A stretch of 26,182 nt of DNA, taken from a virus. Numbering within the stretch: the stretch's first letter is position 1; each line of letters starts with the position of its first letter. The DNA lies in the IMG/VR virus record IMGVR_UViG_3300025030_000381, positions 1 to 26,182 of that record; one strand, written 5' to 3'. Shown one piece after another: positions 14,688 to 21,039 of this stretch. The translations under genes were made by a program, and so were the position numbers. The notes under the pieces are model-generated. The model did no database searches. It was not told the DNA's origin and saw only the letters and a list, made by a program, of their open reading frames with translations.

Positions 14688-15944
14688 TCAATATCCAACC
14701 TCAAGGGCTTCAATCACGGCTACCCAACGAACAGTATCTCCTGCAAAGGTAGTATCTCGAACCTGTATATCAAGAGCCTCATTGTTATTATCGGCAATGG
14801 CCTGAACTTCATAATCCGTATCGTCAGCCTCATACACATTTGTTATTGTTGGTGTTCCGAGAATCACGGTAGAATTGGCTCCATTTCTAGCAATAGCTCC
14901 CGTGATATTGTAAGCAAATCGTTTGCTGTCGTCATCTGTTTTACCAACAATCATAACCCTGAAATTGATAACCGTATTCGCAGGGATTTTGAATAGTTCT
15001 GTGGCCGTAACTCCATCAATAAAAAGACTGTACCAAGTCGCCACACTACTGCTATGCGTTATTTGGCGACGCATAACAACACGGGTAAATTGGGCATCTC
15101 CCCCTGCTGAAAAATATCCGGAGGCCGTGGCGAACAAATAGGTTATGAGCCTGGTTGAAGAAGCCCCACCTTCGGCATGAGAACCGAAACCGTTGGCTAA
15201 TGTGCCGTTGCCTTCGGCATGGGAACGAGTGCCAGTGGCTGTTGCACCATAACCTTCGGCATGAGCAGATTCACCGCTAGCTGTTGTATATCTACCTTCG
15301 GCATGAGCACCAGCACCGCTGGCTATTCCGAATAAGCCTTCAGCATGAGCATTCTCGTTATTAGCTGTTGTAGATGTACCTTCAGCATGGGAACGAATAC
15401 CACTGGCTGTTGTAGTGTCGCCTTCAGCGTGAGCAGAAGTCTGACTAGCCACTGTAAGATTGCCTTCAGCATGAGAACGAATGCCGCTGGCCGTTGTGGC
15501 ATTGCCTTCAGCGTGAGAAGATTCACCGCTAGCTATTGTACCCGTACCTTCAGCATGAGAATTAATGCCGCTGGCCGTACCGGTGCCGTCATTTGCGCCT
15601 GTTTCAATCCATTGAGAGGCCGTCTGGTCCCAGGACAATTTCAACCAAGTTTCAACGACAGCCCTATACCAATCTCCCCGGAGAGCAGTATTAGCATTGT
15701 CCTTAATTATTATTGAATTTCCGTTACCAATATCTTTGAGTACCAGAGTTAATATCTGACCGTCTTTAACCCCGTCAGCAATGGCCGTAGTGGCATCGCT
15801 GGTACGGGTTTGAAACGTTCCAGTAAGCGTAATCAGCACCACCGGCTGGTTATTATGCTGGATGGTGAAGTTGCTGGCACTGATAGTCTGCGTAGCAGCA
15901 GCGGCGATTTCGGCGGCGGTAATGTTATGAACGGGTATTTCCAT
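14688..15944 (-). CDS. Trimeric-type tail fibre with HAEG repeats
   Basis: A 418-residue protein. Residues 1-120 are an N-terminal attachment domain. Residues 126-265 are ten consecutive 14-residue repeats with the consensus G-x-x-S-H-A-E-G-x-x-T-x-A-S, a pattern known from the beta-roll (YadA-head-like) shafts of trimeric adhesins and phage fibres. Residues 266-418 form a beta-rich tip ending DTVRWVAVIEALEVGY. Receptor binding on the virion surface is likely. There is no strong ribosome site; its ATG lies inside the 3' end of the upstream cysteine-rich small gene (20-bp overlap), suggesting coupled translation. It sits among head-completion and early tail genes instead of at the tail-tip end. 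Confidence 0.82.
   Translation of the reverse strand: MEIPVHNITAAEIAAAATQTISASNFTIQHNNQPVVLITLTGTFQTRTSDATTAIADGVKDGQILTLVLKDIGNGNSIIIKDNANTALRGDWYRAVVETWLKLSWDQTASQWIETGANDGTGTASGINSHAEGTGTIASGESSHAEGNATTASGIRSHAEGNLTVASQTSAHAEGDTTTASGIRSHAEGTSTTANNENAHAEGLFGIASGAGAHAEGRYTTASGESAHAEGYGATATGTRSHAEGNGTLANGFGSHAEGGASSTRLITYLFATASGYFSAGGDAQFTRVVMRRQITHSSSVATWYSLFIDGVTATELFKIPANTVINFRVMIVGKTDDDSKRFAYNITGAIARNGANSTVILGTPTITNVYEADDTDYEVQAIADNNNEALDIQVRDTTFAGDTVRWVAVIEALEVGY
15150..15569. repeat. Ten tandem 42-bp coding repeats
   Basis: The DNA encodes ten 14-residue HAEG units with constant length and moderate sequence divergence. The core word (CT)TC(AG)GC(AG)TG on the plus strand recurs every 42 bp. 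Such arrays can expand or contract by recombination, changing shaft length. Confidence 0.85.
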
Positions 15945-16119
15945 TTTCTATTTCAGTTATACGAGCCTGTTCCCAACCTTTACATTCTTTAGGCCGACTA
16001 CCGCACCATTCCACTTCCAGCAGATTTCTCTCTACGTTTGTACAACCATAAAAGCCCTTGACATAAGGAACCTGGTGCCGACAGTTTCGAGCCGCTTTGC
16101 CGTGCAAACACAAACGCAT
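15925..16119 (-). CDS. Small cysteine-rich protein
   Basis: A 64-residue protein with five cysteines (RLCLHG, ARNC, FYGC, EWCG, KEC) and several His and Trp, compatible with a small metal-binding fold. ATG 16119 is a tentative start; a TTG at 16143 is possible, and neither has a clear Shine-Dalgarno. The 3' end overlaps the fibre start by 20 bp. It may be real and act in coupling translation, or be a fibre accessory protein; coding status is less sure than for its neighbours. Confidence 0.45.
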   Translation of the reverse strand: MRLCLHGKAARNCRHQVPYVKGFYGCTNVERNLLEVEWCGSRPKECKGWEQARITEIENGNTRS

Positions 16120-16191
16120 ATAACTAACATTTTCCGGCAGCAATTCGTTGAGAGCAAATCGTTCATTACATCTATAACTTTTTCATATCTG

Positions 16192-16842
16192 TCAAGTATT
16201 ATGCACTTCCATCACCACTGCTCTGGCTTCCGGAGTCTGGGAATCTTTCAGAACTAGTTTGGCCTTAGCAGCTTCAGCCTCGCTTAAAGATTTGAGCAGA
16301 GCATCGACAGATTCCACAATATTGGTTGTGGTAGCGTCTTTCTTCTTGAGCTTCTGCAAACTAACAATTATGGAGCCTATCAATGCCAGGCCCGTACCAC
16401 CCAGACCAACCCAGGGGCCTATAGGCTGCGGTACATAGCCTCCAATTTTTTGGATGCCCTGTCCGTACAGCTGTAATTCCTGGCCAAGTCCTTGCTCCCC
16501 AGATTGTACTGCCAGAATTTGTTGCTGATAACTTGTAAGGTCAGTTTGCACTTGCATTTTTTTAGCCAAAGTATTAGCCAAAATATTCTGGGCATCGGTT
16601 AGAATCTTTGTAAGTTTGGCCGTGGTATCGGCATCCAGTCCGGCAGTTGCTAAATAAGTTTGGCTGCGGGTAATGATGTCCTGCAACGTAGCCACGTCTT
16701 TGTCCATATTGGCAACAGCGGCCTGACTAGTAGCCACTGCTTTTTCTAGATTGGCAATTCGTTGTTCAGAAGTCCCCCATTGAAAACCGTTGCATCCCAC
16801 CAGCAACACAGTTAATAGAATTAGAATCCATAACTTTTTCAT
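16192..16842 (-). CDS. Lipoprotein with coiled coil and C-proximal membrane helix (u-spanin-like)
   Basis: A 216-residue protein. Lys-Lys then a hydrophobic signal segment end in the lipobox LLVGC, with Cys17 as the lipidation site. Residues 25-130 are a predicted periplasmic coiled coil (LEKAVATSQAAVANMDKDV). A single membrane helix lies at about 143-163, followed by KLKKK and a 50-residue polar tail that would be cytoplasmic. An outer-membrane lipid anchor joined to an inner-membrane helix is the architecture of unimolecular spanins such as T1 gp11, which disrupt the outer membrane at lysis. The long cytoplasmic tail is unusual for them. No endolysin is adjacent, so a membrane-tether or envelope-stress role is an alternative. 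Confidence 0.6.
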   Translation of the reverse strand: MKKLWILILLTVLLVGCNGFQWGTSEQRIANLEKAVATSQAAVANMDKDVATLQDIITRSQTYLATAGLDADTTAKLTKILTDAQNILANTLAKKMQVQTDLTSYQQQILAVQSGEQGLGQELQLYGQGIQKIGGYVPQPIGPWVGLGGTGLALIGSIIVSLQKLKKKDATTTNIVESVDALLKSLSEAEAAKAKLVLKDSQTPEARAVVMEVHNT

Positions 16843-16897
16843 TTTAGTCCTCCTTGACTTATGACAATCAACTGCTTCACACTTTCGAATCCTATTC

Positions 16898-17245
16898 TCA
16901 AACCTTCGTACATTTCCTGATTACATTAATGGTTTCATTGTGCAACTTTTCCAACTTCTCATCTCTCTTTTCAAGTTTTAAATCCTTCTCATCTACCTTC
17001 GCTTGTTGAATTCTAATAACCTCAAGTAACTCCTTTCTCTGTATTGCAAATTCTGCAATAGAGTTCTTCTGTGCCCGGTAATTCTGAAAAACCATATAGG
17101 CGCACAAACCAAAACCACCAAATTGTAAAAACATACCTTCCGGTGTGCTCTGCCCAACCGTGCCTGTGGAAAAAACAGACAAAATTCCAAAAATAAATAA
17201 CCCCAAAACCGATAAGATAAAAGTTTGCGGCACTCCATTGAACAT
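16898..17245 (-). CDS. Two-helix membrane protein with coiled-coil tail (holin-like?)
   Basis: A 115-residue protein. Membrane helices lie at about 8-27 (FILSVLGLFIFGILSVF) and 38-54 (MFLQFGGFGLCAYMVF), followed by a highly charged coiled coil to the C-terminus (KVDEKDLKLEKRDEKLEKL). Small size, two helices and a charged tail fit some phage holins. It is immediately upstream of the lipoprotein, so the two may be a lysis cassette placed inside the structural operon. GGAG lies 8 bases before ATG. There is no holin signature beyond topology. Confidence 0.6.
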   Translation of the reverse strand: MFNGVPQTFILSVLGLFIFGILSVFSTGTVGQSTPEGMFLQFGGFGLCAYMVFQNYRAQKNSIAEFAIQRKELLEVIRIQQAKVDEKDLKLEKRDEKLEKLHNETINVIRKCTKV

Positions 17246-17343
17246 AAATCAATCTCCTACAAATCCTCCGTGTTTTCACCTCTTAAACCAATCTTCGCAT
17301 ATCTCTCCGCGTTCGTACCACCACTCATTCCTGTTCAGTAAAA

Positions 17344-17670
17344 TCAAATAACTTCCAAAGTCGCAAATTCACTATCCTGATCAACAATTCGTTGAATTGC
17401 CCGTGTGCTGAGTTCACCACCTATTCGTTCAGCTACATCCAACCTGTCGGTTCCACGATCCATTTGGGCAGGATCAATGCCTTTGAATTGGTCATTGAGC
17501 ACCGTAACCCGTAAAGGAAAAACGGTGCTATTCATGACTCCTTCGGGAGCTTGCCTATCAACTAAAGCTGTGATCTGGCGAGGGGAGCCTTGGGCAGGCC
17601 GATAGACAACATCCTCGGTCTGCCCGAGACCATTAAATTTCGCCATCATTCGCTCAGCCAAGGCGCTCAT
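17344..17670 (-). CDS. Head-tail connector, lambda FII-like
   Basis: A 108-residue protein, near lambda FII (117). It begins with a helix (LAERMMAKFNGLGQTEDVVY), then the strand-rich segment YRPAQGSPRQITALVDRQ typical of FII/attachment proteins, and ends with a short strand. FII forms the ring at the head-tail junction. AAGGGG lies 9 bases upstream of ATG. It lies downstream of the DUF2190-type gene and before the fibre/lysis-like cassette, which separates it from the Z and U genes it normally adjoins. Confidence 0.72.
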   Translation of the reverse strand: MSALAERMMAKFNGLGQTEDVVYRPAQGSPRQITALVDRQAPEGVMNSTVFPLRVTVLNDQFKGIDPAQMDRGTDRLDVAERIGGELSTRAIQRIVDQDSEFATLEVI

Positions 17671-17683
17671 GGATCATTGCCCC

Positions 17684-18598
17684 TTAGCTAGAGGCTTGTA
17701 GGCCAGCAGCTTTTATGGCAGCAATCTCTGCATTCAGCGTAGTTCTGGCAGCCGCAACGTCAACTTTGACCTTGGCATCTTGAGCGGCCAAAGATGCAAC
17801 CAAATCTTCAACCCATTCGTTAAGAGCCAAAATGTCGGCCTTGACTTTGGCATCTTGAGCGGCCAAAGATGCAACCAAATCTTCAGCCCATTCATTGAGA
17901 GCCAAAATGTCGGCCTTCGCCCGATTCAGTTCGGTAACACACTCGGTGAAGTTGTTGTTGATCTTGGCCGCATCACCATCAGTCAATTCAACACCGGCTC
18001 CGCCCGCCTGTTGCGTTACCGCATCAAAAGTCAAGTCTGCCGCTCCACCAGTGCTGTTAACCAGTATGCCTTGGGTTGCAGTTGGACCTACGGCTAGCGT
18101 GGTTCCTGCTGTCCCGGTGGTGTTGTCAGTAACAACATCTTGGGTTGCAGTCGGACCTACGGCCAGTGTGGTTCCTGCCGTACCAGTAGTATTGTCGGTA
18201 ACAGCATCTTGGGTTTGAGCGCCCATAGCCGCGACATTGGCCGCGGTTTCACCGCCCTCGCCGCCGGCACCGGTATTCAGAATGACGGTGGCCGTGGTAG
18301 TGCCGTTGCCATAAATTTTCTCGGAAACACCGATCAGGGCACCGGCAATCACTGTTTCGGTCAAACGACTATTTCCCGAATCCCAGTACAGATTCTGGCC
18401 GGCGGTAAAGGTATCCGTAGACAACTTTGCCAGGCTGTGAACGCCGCTGATCATCAGCGCACCATAAGCCGTTGAGGCAATGTCTGTCACAGCAATACCA
18501 TAAACGCCGCCAAGATTGACGACGGCGCCGGATGAAACAGCCAAACCGGTTCCGTTGTACCACCTAATAAGTTTACCTTCGCCTCGATAAGTATTCAT
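17684..18598 (-). CDS. DUF2190-type capsid decoration protein with duplicated C-terminal segments
   Basis: A 304-residue protein. Residues 1-110 match the DUF2190 pattern of capsid-associated proteins (GAVVNLGGVYGIAVTDIAST, ALIGVSEKI). The C-terminal 190 residues are an extension with two exact-period tandem duplications: 23 residues at 130-152/153-175 (VTDNTTGTAGTTLAVGPTAT core) and 25 residues at 228-252/253-277 (ADILALNEWxEDLVASLAAQ core). The last looks like a helical coiled-coil trimer. ATG 18598 is chosen because GGAG lies 6 bases upstream; the 18646 frame start would read through the leader hairpin. It probably decorates the head, with the extension projecting as a fibre. Confidence 0.72.
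   Translation of the reverse strand: MNTYRGEGKLIRWYNGTGLAVSSGAVVNLGGVYGIAVTDIASTAYGALMISGVHSLAKLSTDTFTAGQNLYWDSGNSRLTETVIAGALIGVSEKIYGNGTTTATVILNTGAGGEGGETAANVAAMGAQTQDAVTDNTTGTAGTTLAVGPTATQDVVTDNTTGTAGTTLAVGPTATQGILVNSTGGAADLTFDAVTQQAGGAGVELTDGDAAKINNNFTECVTELNRAKADILALNEWAEDLVASLAAQDAKVKADILALNEWVEDLVASLAAQDAKVKVDVAAARTTLNAEIAAIKAAGLQASS
17768..17917. repeat. Tandem 75-bp coding duplication
   Basis: Two 75-bp units, nearly identical, encode residues 228-277 of the DUF2190-type protein. Only a few base differences are present (for example Ala/Val at one site), so the duplication is recent or kept homogeneous. Confidence 0.85.
18074..18211. repeat. Tandem 69-bp coding duplication
   Basis: Two 69-bp units encode residues 130-175 of the same protein. 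Differences are mostly synonymous (third positions), which indicates selection on the repeated peptide. Confidence 0.85.
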
Positions 18599-18604
18599 AA
18601 TTGA

Positions 18605-18643
18605 CTCCTTTCGTGCTACGGCAAGGCTCTTCGCCCTGACGAG
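18605..18643 (-). promoter_or_regulatory. Repeated mRNA leader with hairpin, copy B
   Basis: The same element as 10289-10326, here 39 nt and upstream of the DUF2190-type gene. The stem is CAGGGC with GCCUUG, retaining 6 pairs by a G-U change relative to copy A, while the loop differs in sequence and length (GAAGA). The element ends in AAAGGAG. Confidence 0.6.
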
Positions 18644-18684
18644 CAAAGTTTATCAGTCATCCCTAACCACTAGGTTTCCAAAAC

Positions 18685-18735
18685 GACCGGCCATTATCAG
18701 CCAACGGCGACGGCTGGCCGGTCTTAGCCGTCGCC
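18685..18735 (-). terminator. Two mutually exclusive hairpins after the capsid gene
   Basis: In the late mRNA a 10-bp perfect stem, GGCGACGGCT with AGCCGTCGCC (18735-18726 with 18715-18706), competes with GACCGGCC/GGCCGGTC (18723-18716 with 18692-18685), which is followed by GTTTTGG. The second is a weak terminator candidate and the first would prevent it. This is an attenuator or capsid mRNA stabiliser candidate. Confidence 0.5.
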
Positions 18736-18753
18736 GCTTATCTGATTCAACTA

Positions 18754-21039
18754 TTAGGTGACACCATCGTTGTAAAACAGGCCACGATAATCGATAGCCT
18801 TGGCAACAACGCTATGGCGAACTGAAATCTTCAGATCGCCGGTGTCGAAGTCCGTCTCCGACTGGGTAACAGGGGTTTGCTCTTCTTCGAGGAACGCCAC
18901 CACGATGGTATCTACCAGGCTGGGATCAGCCGCCAAATACCAACCATTGGCATTGGCCGCATCCAGCCGAGCGTTGGCGACAACCTCAAGTCTGTTGCGC
19001 CAAATATTTTCAGCGGCGTTGTTCTTGGATGGATCAACCACAGAAGCAATCAACTGCTTCACCGTTCCGGAAAGAGCGATAGGACAGAGGATACTCTTGG
19101 GCTGAATATCCAGATAAGAGGCTCCACCAATACCCTTCTGTACACCCATGGCCGCAGCCCCGACATTCAGAGTAGCAACACTGGGAACGGCACCGGCAGT
19201 GATGTAGTTTTTGTGCGTGGCCGCATCGAAGAGGGCAATGCTATCCTGACCCAAGGCGGCATTAGCCGTCAAAATAGCAAAAGCCACATCGTCCTCTTTT
19301 CGCTTGGCCGCGGGTCCCAGCATCTGGGGCAGTCGACTGAAGGCATTCAGATCGTCATTCACCATGGTCCGGCGAGTGATCCGAATCCCTTTAGCGAACT
19401 CAGCGAGAGTTGCCACTTCTCGATTTTCCGTCAGGGTTCCGTATTCGACCGGGCCACCCTCGTCTCGCTCCACCAAGTCAGGAGCCTCGCTCAAAGATAC
19501 CAGAGAGAATTGCTTATAATCCGGAACCAAGAGTCTGGAACAGAACATCGGCCACTGAGTAGGAGCTTCGGCGTAAGCCGCTCGAAGGTTTTTATTCAGG
19601 GCATTGGCCAGGATATACGGAAAATCGCTGGTCCCCTGGGCTAAGGCCACTATGCCGTACTGCCCCTGCAGCTTGTGCGGATTGAGCAACAATTCAGCGA
19701 TTTGAACCCGGCCCATGTAGTCCACTCCCGGCACGCCAAGAGCAGCCAGGTAATGACGGCCCATGTCCAGCAGGGAGAGCTTGCGGAACTGTAGAGCCCG
19801 TTCGTGGGGCTGGCGGACAACAGTTTTGCCGGCGGTATCGCGGACGGCAATGCCGGTATCCTTGTCCAGTTCGATCATTCGCGCTCCGGAACGAAGTATG
19901 ATGGCATCGGTGATACCATCTGCCAGCGTGGAGCGGTTGAGATCCTCGCCCACGCCAATCCGCGGGCCAGCGCCTACCGGCAGTGGTTGATGGGTTTTAG
20001 CCAACTCCACCAGTTCTGTAGCATGAGCCAACGTCACGCCGCGATCGCAAAGGCCTTGAGCCCAGGCAGTATCCAAAGCGTTTAGTTTGGCTAACGCCAT
20101 AATGCCTTCACGCCGGGTGCGGTCAGCCACCAGAGCCTTCGCTGCGGCTTCGCCCGCCATGATCTCTTCACCGACGGTGCCCACTTCATCGGCTACGACC
20201 GTTCCTGAGTGAGCGGTATCGGTATTCTTGCCGGCACCCTTGCTTTCACCATCAGAAAGGGCATCCGCTGCAGCCTTCTGATCGCCGCTTAATCCTTTCC
20301 AGAAAAGGATGGCGGTTTCCAGACTGGCATCAGCCGCTAAGCCGACACTTTCCAAATAGGTCCTCAATTTCTTATTCATAATACACTCCTTCAAAAATGT
20401 GAGCGATGGTCCTTCATCGCTACTGTTGCTAGACAAGAGACCCCCTGGGTTAGCCCCTGGGTCTCCAACAAAATCCACAGCTAAAACATCCTTAACTCTG
20501 CCGGCCGGCGGCAAAGATTGATCATTTTCATCGGTGCGGGGTTCGTAATCATCTGGGATGAAAACAATGGAAAGGCCGATCACTTCAGGGTCTTCCTGAG
20601 CGATTCCCATCAGGTATTTTCTAAGGTCCCCATTCGGACCGTCTGCTGCATAATTGCCAAATTGAATGTCGCCACGTACCTGATAATCATCAACACGAGC
20701 ATTCTTGGCCCGCCCCAACATGACTTCGATCGGATCTGTTCCACCACCAAACATTCCCCCCGAATTTTTCGGATGAGTCAGTCGACACTTAACGCCTTTG
20801 GTGTGTCCATTGATCGCCTCGGCCACCTGTTTGAGCATCACATCGTCCACATCAAAGCCGTGACCTATTGCCGGACCTCTGGTAATAATTGAAACATTGC
20901 TAAGCACCCCTTTCTCTATATCAACTTCAAACTCACCAGCCACCAAAGCCTTAACAGTAGAAAGCCTTATGGCTGTATCGAGTGCCGCAGTCAACGCCCT
21001 ATTTTTTACTTGTTGTTTGTGCCGTCTGCGATTTGCCAT
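18754..21039 (-). CDS. Prohead protease - scaffold - major capsid fusion
   Basis: A 761-residue protein. Residues 30-200 form an HK97-type prohead protease with likely catalytic H89 (RLTHP) and S157 (GLSIVF). Residues 221-420 are Ala/Glu-rich and probably scaffold-like. Residues 470-761 match the Mu gpT-like major head family (FPYILANALNKNLRAAYAEA, RITRRTMVNDD). Such fusions are known in phage genomes. ATG 21039 overlaps the portal stop (TAATG), with AGGAG 8 bases upstream. An internal ATG at 20379 (Met221) is preceded by AAGGAG at 6-7 bases and would give a 541-residue protease-free precursor. The protease would then cut out scaffold during maturation. The fusion means every full-length copy carries a protease. 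Confidence 0.88.
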   Translation of the reverse strand: MANRRRHKQQVKNRALTAALDTAIRLSTVKALVAGEFEVDIEKGVLSNVSIITRGPAIGHGFDVDDVMLKQVAEAINGHTKGVKCRLTHPKNSGGMFGGGTDPIEVMLGRAKNARVDDYQVRGDIQFGNYAADGPNGDLRKYLMGIAQEDPEVIGLSIVFIPDDYEPRTDENDQSLPPAGRVKDVLAVDFVGDPGANPGGLLSSNSSDEGPSLTFLKECIMNKKLRTYLESVGLAADASLETAILFWKGLSGDQKAAADALSDGESKGAGKNTDTAHSGTVVADEVGTVGEEIMAGEAAAKALVADRTRREGIMALAKLNALDTAWAQGLCDRGVTLAHATELVELAKTHQPLPVGAGPRIGVGEDLNRSTLADGITDAIILRSGARMIELDKDTGIAVRDTAGKTVVRQPHERALQFRKLSLLDMGRHYLAALGVPGVDYMGRVQIAELLLNPHKLQGQYGIVALAQGTSDFPYILANALNKNLRAAYAEAPTQWPMFCSRLLVPDYKQFSLVSLSEAPDLVERDEGGPVEYGTLTENREVATLAEFAKGIRITRRTMVNDDLNAFSRLPQMLGPAAKRKEDDVAFAILTANAALGQDSIALFDAATHKNYITAGAVPSVATLNVGAAAMGVQKGIGGASYLDIQPKSILCPIALSGTVKQLIASVVDPSKNNAAENIWRNRLEVVANARLDAANANGWYLAADPSLVDTIVVAFLEEEQTPVTQSETDFDTGDLKISVRHSVVAKAIDYRGLFYNDGVT
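20379..20394 (-). promoter_or_regulatory. Internal ribosome binding site and start for scaffold-capsid
   Basis: On the minus strand GAAGGAG lies 6 bases upstream of ATG 20379, in frame with the fusion ORF (codon 221). It is better than many genuine starts in this window. Its position exactly between protease and scaffold domains makes chance unlikely. Confidence 0.65.

Noticed and set aside
14609-14713. N-terminal extension of the 84-residue gene
   Set aside because: It would translate the inverted repeat and overlap the fibre gene; the internal ATG 14608 has a good GGAG.
15150-15570. Regular 42-bp periodicity resembling a CRISPR array
   Set aside because: The whole stretch is an open, in-frame coding region for HAEG fibre repeats; the units have no constant repeat with unique spacers.
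18877-19644. 255-codon plus-strand frame
   Set aside because: It lies wholly inside the capsid domain on the other strand and shows no recognisable protein pattern or ribosome site; it is a shadow.
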